Assembly: GCA_031264395.1 (NCBI GenBank)
Contig: JAISEB010000286.1
Span: 1-12,158, forward strand
DNA: 12,158 nucleotides
Direction: 5' to 3'
DNA from: Treponema sp.
GTDB lineage: Bacteria > Spirochaetota > Spirochaetia > Treponematales > Breznakiellaceae
Position 1 is the first letter of the stretch. The number at the start of each line of letters is the position of its first letter. The notes beneath the pieces were generated by a model. That model searched no databases and was not told the origin of the DNA. It saw nothing but the letters and a program-made list of their open reading frames with translations. The position numbers and the translations under genes were made by a program. Of this stretch, positions 7,458 through 12,158 are shown in pieces.

Positions 7458-8360
7458 ATGACCCGGTTGGAAAAGAGGAATTTGCGAAACGGCATCCTGT
7501 TTTGCGCTCCCTGGATACTTGGCTTTTTGGGCCTCCAGATATACCCCATTATATATTCCTTTTACCTCAGCGCTACCGATTACAGCGGGTTTGGAAGGGC
7601 GGTATTCACGGGGCTCAGCAACTTCAGGGAATTTTTCAGGGACCCGATGGCGGCCCAGGCGGCCTACAATACCCTGTATTACACCGCCTTTGCCGTTCCG
7701 GTAGGGGTTGTCGTCGCCATCATGCTTGCCCTGGCGATGAACCAGAAGGTCAAGGAAGTGGCGGTGTACCGGGCCATCTTGTACCTTCCTTCAATTCTGC
7801 CCGCTTTTGCCATGGTGTATATATGGCTTCTTTTTATTAATCCCGCCTACGGGCTTTTGACCAGGGTGTTTACCCTCCTTCATCTGCCCCAGATAGACTG
7901 GATAGGGGACCGGCACTTTACCAAACCGTCCGTGGTTATCCTTGCCCAGTACGGCGCGGGAAACGCCGCGCTTATCTTCCTTGCTTCCCTCCGCTCCATT
8001 CCCCGGGATCTGTACGAATCGGCCGAAATAGACGGAGCGGGGATCTTCAGAAAATTTTTCACCATAACCCTTCCCATGATCACCCCCATTATCCTGTACG
8101 ACGTAATATGGGGGCTCAGCGCCGGGCTTCAGGCCTTTACCCAGGCGTACCTTATGTCTTCCGGAGGGGGCAGAACCGGAGTGGTGGGTCCTTCCAATTC
8201 CCTCCTGTTCTATGTCGTGTATATCTATAAAACCGCCTTTCAGTATTCCCGGATGGGATACGCCGCCGCGATGGCGCTCTTCCTTTTCCTTGCCAGCGTG
8301 CTCATTGCCATTGGGGTCTTCAAGTGGGGACGCAGCTGGGTTCATTACGAGACGGATTAG
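7458..8360 (+). CDS. Sugar ABC transporter permease, MalF-like (300 aa)
   Basis: First inner-membrane channel subunit of the importer. Six hydrophobic segments are visible: about 13-36, 73-95, 104-128, 156-178, 203-225 and 267-290. The cytoplasmic loop carries the EAA motif (ESAEIDGAGIFRKFFTITLP, 187-206), which docks the ATPase subunit. The N-terminus (ILFCAPWILGFLGLQIYPIIYSFYLS) is typical of the sugar-permease family. The ATG at 7458 has only a modest AGGG seven bases upstream and sits after a 145-bp GC-rich gap with a hairpin. That fits lower translation than the binding protein. The second permease follows after 14 bp, so the two are one transcription unit. Confidence 0.93.
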   Translation: MTRLEKRNLRNGILFCAPWILGFLGLQIYPIIYSFYLSATDYSGFGRAVFTGLSNFREFFRDPMAAQAAYNTLYYTAFAVPVGVVVAIMLALAMNQKVKEVAVYRAILYLPSILPAFAMVYIWLLFINPAYGLLTRVFTLLHLPQIDWIGDRHFTKPSVVILAQYGAGNAALIFLASLRSIPRDLYESAEIDGAGIFRKFFTITLPMITPIILYDVIWGLSAGLQAFTQAYLMSSGGGRTGVVGPSNSLLFYVVYIYKTAFQYSRMGYAAAMALFLFLASVLIAIGVFKWGRSWVHYETD

Positions 8361-8374
8361 CAAAGGAGCGTATC

Positions 8375-9247
8375 ATGGAAAGGCAGAAAAAGACGGTGAA
8401 CATTACCGGCTTCCGTCATGTTGTGCGGGTGCTGTTTGAACGGGTCATGCCCCGCGTGGTTCTTGTGCTCATGTCCGTCATTTTTATTATGCCCTTTTAC
8501 TGGATGCTGGTAAGCGCGGTCAAGGCGCCCGCCGAACTTTTGTCCATTCCGCCCAGTCTTTTTCCCAGGGAATTTCATTTTGAAAATTATTACAGCGCGA
8601 CGCAGTATATTCCGTTTTTTCGCTACATGTTCAATACCCTTGTCATTGCGACTTTTGCCGTCGCCGGGGCGATGATTTCCAATTCCCTTGTTTCCTACGG
8701 CCTCAGCCGCATACAGTGGAAGGGCCGGGAGCAGGTGTTTTACATAGTAATAGCGACCATGTTTATTCCCTTTCCCGTTACCATGATAGCGCTGTTCGAT
8801 ATATTCGCGAAGTTCCGCCTTATCAATACCTACGTTCCCCTTACCCTGCCGTACTATGTCGGGCAGGCGACGCAGATATTCATGATGCGCCAGTACCTCA
8901 TGGGGATTCCCAAAGAAATTTCCGACGCGGGGATCATAGACGGGGCCAATGAATTTCAGATTTTTGTAAGGCTCATTCTGCCCATCATGCGGCCTGTTGT
9001 CGCCGTGGTGGCGATCTTTACCGCCGTCGCTTCATGGAACGATTTCCTTACGCCGCTTATCTACCTTCATCAGGAAGAGATTTATCCCATCTCAATAGGA
9101 CTTCAGCTCTTTAGATCCGAGCACGGCCTTGAATACCAGCTGCTCATGGCCGCCGCCTCCATGGTGGCCCTGCCCGTTGTCGTTATATTCCTCTGCTTCC
9201 AGCGCTTCTTTGTGGAAGGCATTACCATAGGCGCCGTCAAGGGCTAG
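8375..9247 (+). CDS. Sugar ABC transporter permease, MalG-like (290 aa)
   Basis: Second channel subunit, partner of the upstream permease. Hydrophobic segments are visible at about 26-49, 85-109, 121-145, 155-172, 204-225 and 257-278. The EAA loop reads EISDAGIIDGANEFQIFVRLILP (181-203), and the C-terminus GITIGAVKG is the usual MalG-like ending. The start at 8375 is set by AAAGGAG six bases upstream; a longer reading from a GTG at 8324 would overlap the first permease and has no such site. No ATPase gene follows: the next gene is convergent and begins 8 bp beyond the stop. The importer must therefore use an ATPase encoded elsewhere, as multi-use MsmX/UgpC-type ATPases do for many CUT1 systems. 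Confidence 0.93.
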   Translation: MERQKKTVNITGFRHVVRVLFERVMPRVVLVLMSVIFIMPFYWMLVSAVKAPAELLSIPPSLFPREFHFENYYSATQYIPFFRYMFNTLVIATFAVAGAMISNSLVSYGLSRIQWKGREQVFYIVIATMFIPFPVTMIALFDIFAKFRLINTYVPLTLPYYVGQATQIFMMRQYLMGIPKEISDAGIIDGANEFQIFVRLILPIMRPVVAVVAIFTAVASWNDFLTPLIYLHQEEIYPISIGLQLFRSEHGLEYQLLMAAASMVALPVVVIFLCFQRFFVEGITIGAVKG

Positions 9248-9255
9248 AGGGGTAT

Positions 9256-9999
9256 TCAGGGCTCTACAAGCAGATCGCGGGGGCCGCGCGAAAGGGAGCG
9301 GAGTATGCGGCGCTTGACCGCCCCCGATCCTCCCGTAAAGGCGTTTATTTTTTCACGCATGTCCTTCCGCGCCGAGTTCGCCCCCCAGGGGCAGGTGCAC
9401 GCGGCCCCCAGAAGGCCGAGTTCGCCCGCCGAGGAGACGATCTGTTTTTCCTCAACATAGAAGAGGGGCCGGATAAGGCTTACGGGGTATTTACGGTACC
9501 TGAGCATGACGGGCATGGCGGAAAGTTCTCCCTTCCCCGTCATGTTCATGAAGAAGGTTTCAAGAATGTCGTCAAGGTGGTGGCCCAGCGCGATTTTGTT
9601 GAACCCGTTTTCCACAGCGTATTTGAGCAGTTCCGTCCTCCGCTGTGTCGAACACCAGTAGCAGTTCATCTTTTCCCCTTCCTTGAGCCTTGCCATAACG
9701 GGAACGAAGAGGTCGGTAAAGGGAATGCCCCATCCTGAGAGTTTTTTTGAAAGGAAGGGCTTCCTGCAGCAGGAACAGAAATCGCTTGAAATGTGAAGGG
9801 CGGCAAGTTCGTAGTTTTTTTTAAGGGCGCGCCTGAGTTCCGCGAGAACCCACGCGAGCGTTGTTGAATCCTTGCCGCCCGAAACGGCGATGAGTATCCT
9901 GTCGCCTTCATTGATGAGGCCGCGTTCAAATACCGCCCTGGCGGTGAGTTTTTTGACGATGTCACAGGCCCCCGCCCGGCGGAGGAAGCGGTCAGCCAC
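9256..9999 (-). CDS. ttcA: TtcA-like PP-loop tRNA thiolation protein
   Basis: Probable ATP-dependent tRNA 2-thiocytidine synthetase, acting on C32 of the anticodon loop. Numbered from the GTG at 9999, the PP-loop ILIAVSGGKDS lies near 35-45, binding ATP to adenylate the base. CYWC (113-116) matches the CxxC that holds the iron-sulphur cluster in TtcA, and GHHLDD (139-144) is a family motif. The third cluster Cys is probably one of CTC (201-203); E. coli TtcA has CNLC here, so the spacing differs. An extra CSCC at 75-78 is unusual. The start is uncertain: GTG at 9999 overlaps the preceding gene by 8 bp, while a TTG at 10023 would give 255 residues and a 32-bp overlap; neither has a good ribosome binding site. 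It is last of the four-gene unit. A related thiolase of the same superfamily is the main alternative. Confidence 0.82.
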   Translation of the reverse strand: MADRFLRRAGACDIVKKLTARAVFERGLINEGDRILIAVSGGKDSTTLAWVLAELRRALKKNYELAALHISSDFCSCCRKPFLSKKLSGWGIPFTDLFVPVMARLKEGEKMNCYWCSTQRRTELLKYAVENGFNKIALGHHLDDILETFFMNMTGKGELSAMPVMLRYRKYPVSLIRPLFYVEEKQIVSSAGELGLLGAACTCPWGANSARKDMREKINAFTGGSGAVKRRILRSLSRGPRDLLVEP

Positions 10000-10762
10000 G
10001 GCTGTAGAGATCCCGCAGTACAAGGCTCGCCAGAATGAGGCCGGCGGCGGCGGTAACGGTAACGGCGCTTCCGTTAATTACCCGTTTCATGCCGCACCAG
10101 TCGTTTCCGCCGCCGTCCGGGGCGGGGCACAGGCACGCGGCGCTTCCGCACGCGGCCCCTTCCGCCTCGCGGAGGGGAAGCTGCTCGTCGCTGTACACCG
10201 CGGTAAAGTGTCCCACGTACCCCCTTTTGCGCAGCCCCTGCCTTACAAGCCGCGCGAGGGGGCACCCTTCGGTTTTCCAGATGTCCGCGGTTTTAAGCCG
10301 GGTGGGGTCCAGCTTTTGGGCCGTTCCCATGGAAGAAAAAAAGGGAGTTTCCGCTTCGGTGCACGTTTCAATTAAATCCAGCTTGAAGCGTATGCTGTCA
10401 ATGGCGTCTATTACATAACCGGCCTGCGCAATGTTAAAACTGCCCGAGTTTTCGCGCGAGAATGTTTCCCGTTTCGCGTTGACGGCGCAATGGGGATTTA
10501 TTTCCAGCAGCCGTTCCCTGAGCGCTTCGGCCTTGCACAGGCCCACGGTGCGGCTTGTCGCCTCCACCTGCCGGTTGACGTTGGTGACGCATATCCTGTC
10601 CGAATCGACAATGTCGATGGTCCCGATTCCGGACCGGACCAGCGCTTCGGCGCACCAGCTTCCCACGCCTCCAAGGCCGAACACAATGACGCGTGTTCCG
10701 GCCAGAGCGTCAAGCACTTCTTTTCCGGTGAGCAGGGCAAGCCGCTGGAACAGGGGGTTCAT
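9992..10762 (-). CDS. tcdA: tRNA threonylcarbamoyladenosine dehydratase TcdA (ThiF/MoeB family, 256 aa)
   Basis: E1-like enzyme that uses ATP to cyclise the t6A37 side chain of tRNA to ct6A. The nucleotide-binding motif VIVFGLGGVGS (25-35) is followed by RSGIGTIDIVDSDRICVTNVNRQ, the typical ThiF/MoeB core. The stretch GTAQKLDPTRLKTADIWKTEGCPLARLVRQGLRKRG (146-181) is the part that separates TcdA from MoeB and ThiF. The C-terminus is short and hydrophobic (AAAGLILASLVLRDLY), as expected for this family. Between about 205 and 223 there is a Cys-rich segment (CGSAACLC...WC) that could bind a metal. The ATG at 10762 overlaps the stop of queH by 4 bp (ATGA), implying translational coupling. Its neighbours are also tRNA-modifying, which supports TcdA over a molybdopterin or thiamine role. 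Confidence 0.88.
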   Translation of the reverse strand: MNPLFQRLALLTGKEVLDALAGTRVIVFGLGGVGSWCAEALVRSGIGTIDIVDSDRICVTNVNRQVEATSRTVGLCKAEALRERLLEINPHCAVNAKRETFSRENSGSFNIAQAGYVIDAIDSIRFKLDLIETCTEAETPFFSSMGTAQKLDPTRLKTADIWKTEGCPLARLVRQGLRKRGYVGHFTAVYSDEQLPLREAEGAACGSAACLCPAPDGGGNDWCGMKRVINGSAVTVTAAAGLILASLVLRDLYSRG

Positions 10763-11346
10763 GCCCCGGCGGCCCCTTCCGCCCGAACGCGCCTTTTGAG
10801 GTAGCGTTCCTCTTCGCTGAAAACGCAGCCGCAGTACTTCTGCATGTACAATCCCATGTCCCTTGCCCGCGCCTGTCCCTCGCGGAAGAGCGGGCGGAAA
10901 TCACGGTACAAAAAGGTGACGGCGTGTTTCTTCCCGCATTCCTCCGCCGTCTCCCGCACCAGTTCGTGGTTCTGGTAGGGGCTTGCAAGAAGCGTGGTGC
11001 TGAAAAACGCGAAGCCCCATTCGGCCGCGCGCGCCGCGGTTTTTTCAATGCGCATCCTGTAACAGGCCGCGCAGCGGGTTTCAAGATCGGGAAACACTTC
11101 CCGTATAAACGGCCTGAGCCCGTATTCGCCGTCTGTCTTGCAGTCAAGGCAAAGGCGGGCGGCGTACTGCAGCAGCGCGTCCAGCCGCGCCCTGTATTCC
11201 GTGTAGGGGTGTATGTTTGGATTGTACCAGTAAAGGCAGGGGCGCGTCCCTTCCCCCGTAAAGGTTTCCGCGCACTTCACCGTGCAGGGAGCGCAGCAGG
11301 CGTGGAGGAGAACGCCCGAACGCCGGGCGTCCGCCTTTTCATTCAT
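10759..11346 (-). CDS. queH: Epoxyqueuosine reductase QueH (195 aa)
   Basis: Catalyses the last step of queuosine synthesis, reducing epoxyqueuosine to queuosine at the wobble position of GUN-anticodon tRNAs; QueH is the non-cobalamin alternative to QueG. Family motifs run in order: LLHACCAPCT with Cys17-Cys18, YNPNIHPYTEYRAR (41-54), RCAACYRMRIE with Cys92 and Cys95, FFSTTLLASPYQN, and FRPLFREGQARARDMGLYMQKYCGCVFSEEERY (150-182). The Cys pairs fit an iron-sulphur centre and a nearby metal site. Length matches the family. The ATG at 11346 overlaps the upstream stop by 4 bp, and the gene ends overlapping tcdA by 4 bp. Queuine or preQ0 salvage and synthesis genes are not in the window. Confidence 0.95.
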   Translation of the reverse strand: MNEKADARRSGVLLHACCAPCTVKCAETFTGEGTRPCLYWYNPNIHPYTEYRARLDALLQYAARLCLDCKTDGEYGLRPFIREVFPDLETRCAACYRMRIEKTAARAAEWGFAFFSTTLLASPYQNHELVRETAEECGKKHAVTFLYRDFRPLFREGQARARDMGLYMQKYCGCVFSEEERYLKRRVRAEGAAGA

Positions 11347-11618
11347 GGCGGGCCCGGCTTCTTTGCCGCTTCCGCTTCCCTTCCGTAGCGCTCAAGCGCC
11401 TGCGCAAGCTGATCGGCGCAGGAGGTTTTCTTGTTTCCGCACCGCAGCCCCTTGAGCTTTTTGACAAGCTCTTCGGTCTTCATGCCTTCGGACAAAATGG
11501 AAACCGCCTTGAGGTTCCCGTCGCAGCCGTCTTCAAAAGAAAGCGAATGAACACGGCCTTTCTGTACGTCGAACCGGATCTTCGTCGAACAGGTCCCGTG
11601 CGTGGTATATTCGAACAT
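11343..11618 (-). CDS. TSCPD-domain small Cys protein (TIGR03905-like, 91 aa)
   Basis: A small cytoplasmic protein of unknown function. It begins FEYTTHGTCSTKIRFDV and contains FEDGCDGNLKAVSILSEGM and LRCGNKKTSCADQLAQAL. This is the pattern of the TSCPD domain, named for its TSCPD sequence (here TSCAD) and related to the C-terminal domain of some ribonucleotide reductases. Four cysteines (10, 32, 60, 67) could bind a metal or cluster. The ATG at 11618 agrees with the family N-terminus and no in-frame alternative lies upstream. It has no ribosome binding site at a usual distance, and a promoter -10 box ends six bases before the ATG. It leads the four-gene unit and overlaps queH by 4 bp. The position suggests a link with tRNA modification or iron-sulphur handling, but that is inference. 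Confidence 0.85.
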   Translation of the reverse strand: MFEYTTHGTCSTKIRFDVQKGRVHSLSFEDGCDGNLKAVSILSEGMKTEELVKKLKGLRCGNKKTSCADQLAQALERYGREAEAAKKPGPP

Positions 11619-11624
11619 ACCACC

Positions 11625-11653
11625 ACTATACCCGCCGGACGGCGCGTGATCAA
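11625..11653 (-). promoter_or_regulatory. Promoter of the tRNA-modification operon, close to a leaderless arrangement
   Basis: On the minus strand TTGATC (11648-11653, four of six) is followed by a 17-bp spacer and TATAGT (11625-11630, five of six). Six bases (GGTGGT) separate the -10 box from the ATG at 11618, so a normal start about seven bases downstream would fall on the ATG itself. Confidence 0.6.
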
Positions 11654-11683
11654 CAACATTGCACAGGGGGGCGCATTTCCCCA

Positions 11684-11700
11684 GCTGCCCGCAGGGCAGC
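11684..11700. repeat. 7-bp hairpin GCTGCCC-GCA-GGGCAGC
   Basis: A perfect short GC-rich inverted repeat with a three-base loop, about 65 bp upstream of the first gene of the minus-strand operon. No T-run follows it on either strand. Confidence 0.5.
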
Positions 11701-11740
11701 CGCCGCCGCAGACAGCCGCATCGCCGCCGCGCCCCCCTGC

Positions 11741-11769
11741 GGGCAAACCCCGCTGTGCGGGTTTTGCCC
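11741..11769. repeat. 13-bp hairpin with one mismatch
   Basis: GGGCAAACCCCGC (11741-11753), loop TGT, and GCGGGTTTTGCCC (11757-11769) pair at 12 of 13 positions. It is very stable and could end transcription entering from outside the window, but lacks a real T-run. A REP-like palindrome is equally possible. Confidence 0.6.
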
Positions 11770-11905
11770 TACCCCCCAAAACGGCGCCCGGCGCCTTGCG
11801 TTTCTGGCGTCAAAATTCCCCTTAAGGCAGTATGGCTTGAAGAAAAAATTTACCGCGAGGTCGAAGAAGTCGAAAAAGTTGAAGAAAAAGGGAGGAAAAA
11901 GAAAA

Positions 11906-12032
11906 ACTGCGGAGTTGCACGGAGTTTGAGCCAATCCCGGCGGGATTGGATTGCGGAGTTTTGGCTATACATTCGGTTTTCTCCTGTTTTCTCCGTCGAA
12001 CTAAAGGTTCGCAATCTCCGCGTCCTCCGGCC
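11906..12032. repeat. Composite low-grade repeat (GCGGAGTT / CTCCGTG-like words with hairpins)
   Basis: GCGGAGTT or a close form occurs at 11910-11917, 11918-11925 and 11953-11960, and its complement-like forms (CTCCTG, CTCCGTC, CTCCGCG, CTCCGG) at 11981-12030. The two halves are imperfect inverses. They enclose a perfect hairpin CCAATCCC-GGC-GGGATTGG (11931-11949), followed by CGAAC-TAAAG-GTTCG (11997-12011). This resembles the widespread class of short intergenic repeats built from CGGAG/CTCCG words and leads directly into repeat copy B. Confidence 0.5.
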
Positions 12033-12146
12033 ACAACGAACCTCCAGTTCGCCCTCACAGACAAAACCGAACTTTTGGTTTCAAATGTATATTATGTCCG
12101 TGAGGTCCGTGTCGTCCGTGGTTTATTTTGAATTCGGAATTACCGC
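12033..12146. repeat. Dispersed repeat element, copy B
   Basis: Related to copy A at the start of the window and in the same orientation. ACAACGAACCTCCAGTTCGC begins the shared left block (27 of 29 bases the same as 200-228), and TTTGAATTCGGAATTACCGC (12127-12146) is identical in both. Between them are three GTCCGTG words at exact 9-bp spacing (12096, 12105, 12114). The left terminal AATTC arm of copy A is absent here; the composite repeat takes its place. The centre is shorter than in copy A by 27 bp. Confidence 0.7.
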
Positions 12147-12158
12147 ATGGACCTTCCT

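Larger units (their letters stand above)
11619..11905. other. Non-coding GC-rich region with hairpins and a purine-rich stretch
   Basis: Beyond the operon promoter at its start, I see no convincing gene here. The region holds a GCTGCCC/GGGCAGC hairpin (11684-11700), a longer one at 11741-11769, CGCCGC-rich simple sequence between them, and a purine-rich plus strand from about 11837. Within the latter, three tandem 9-bp units of the form GTYGAARAA occupy 11860-11886. One plus-strand frame stays open from 11650 to the window end, but it has no ribosome binding site and runs through repeats. Confidence 0.5.

Noticed and set aside
8324..8374. GTG start extending the second permease into the first
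   Set aside because: No ribosome binding site; ATG 8375 has AAAGGAG at a good distance.
11650..11934. Minus-strand 94-codon open frame
   Set aside because: Phe-rich then Ala/Arg-rich low-complexity product derived from the purine-rich stretch and hairpins; no family resemblance.
11998..12050. GAAC-N5-GTTC sites as LexA (SOS) boxes
   Set aside because: The Gram-positive LexA box has four central bases, not five, and no SOS gene is adjacent; the sites lie in repeat sequence.
12096..12120. GTCCGTG words as a CRISPR array
   Set aside because: Units are only 9 bp apart with no spacers and no cas genes.

Overview
The window is a GC-rich stretch of bacterial chromosome with tightly packed genes. 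It most resembles a Gram-negative host-associated or fermentative bacterium; a spirochaete of the Treponema type is my best guess. That guess rests on general protein resemblance, the style of the solute-binding-protein signal peptide (ending ...AVFAG-PGQQGSS), and the mix of QueH with a TSCPD-domain protein. No marker gene settles the taxonomy, so treat it as a weak inference.

Layout. (1) Positions 1-156 hold the last 51 codons of a plus-strand gene that starts outside the window. (2) Positions 157-345 are a non-coding strip holding a short dispersed repeat element. A second, related copy lies at 12033-12146, at the other edge of the window. (3) Positions 346-5780 (minus) carry two consecutive GH38-family alpha-mannosidases of 814 and 970 residues. 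They are separated by 77 bp containing a perfect 10-bp inverted repeat. (4) Positions 5781-5983 are a divergent control region with phased T-tracts and a near-consensus promoter (TTGACA-N17-TATACT). (5) Positions 5984-9247 (plus) encode a CUT1-type sugar ABC importer: a secreted solute-binding protein, then two permeases. A strong hairpin lies between the binding protein and the first permease. There is no ATPase gene here. (6) Positions 9256-11618 (minus) are a four-gene cluster: TSCPD-domain protein, queH, tcdA and a ttcA-like PP-loop protein. All junctions overlap, and transcription appears to start from a promoter so close to the first ATG that the mRNA may be leaderless. (7) Positions 11619-12158 have no convincing gene; they hold GC-rich hairpins, a purine-rich stretch and a composite repeat.

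How the genes work together. Neither mannosidase has a signal peptide, while the binding protein does. The simplest reading is that a mannose-containing oligosaccharide is captured outside the cytoplasm, imported by the two-permease transporter using an ATPase encoded elsewhere, and cut inside the cell by the two mannosidases. Divergent transcription from one control region fits co-regulation, but no regulator gene is present. The second cluster is a tRNA-modification operon. QueH makes queuosine from epoxyqueuosine (position 34), TcdA cyclises t6A to ct6A (position 37), and the TtcA-like protein probably 2-thiolates cytidine (position 32), so all three would act on the anticodon stem-loop. 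The small Cys-containing TSCPD protein leads the operon and has no assigned role.

I did not find a clearly new enzymatic system. The parts most worth a second look are the paired dispersed repeats at the window edges, the apparently leaderless tRNA-modification operon, and the shared mannosidase/transporter control region.
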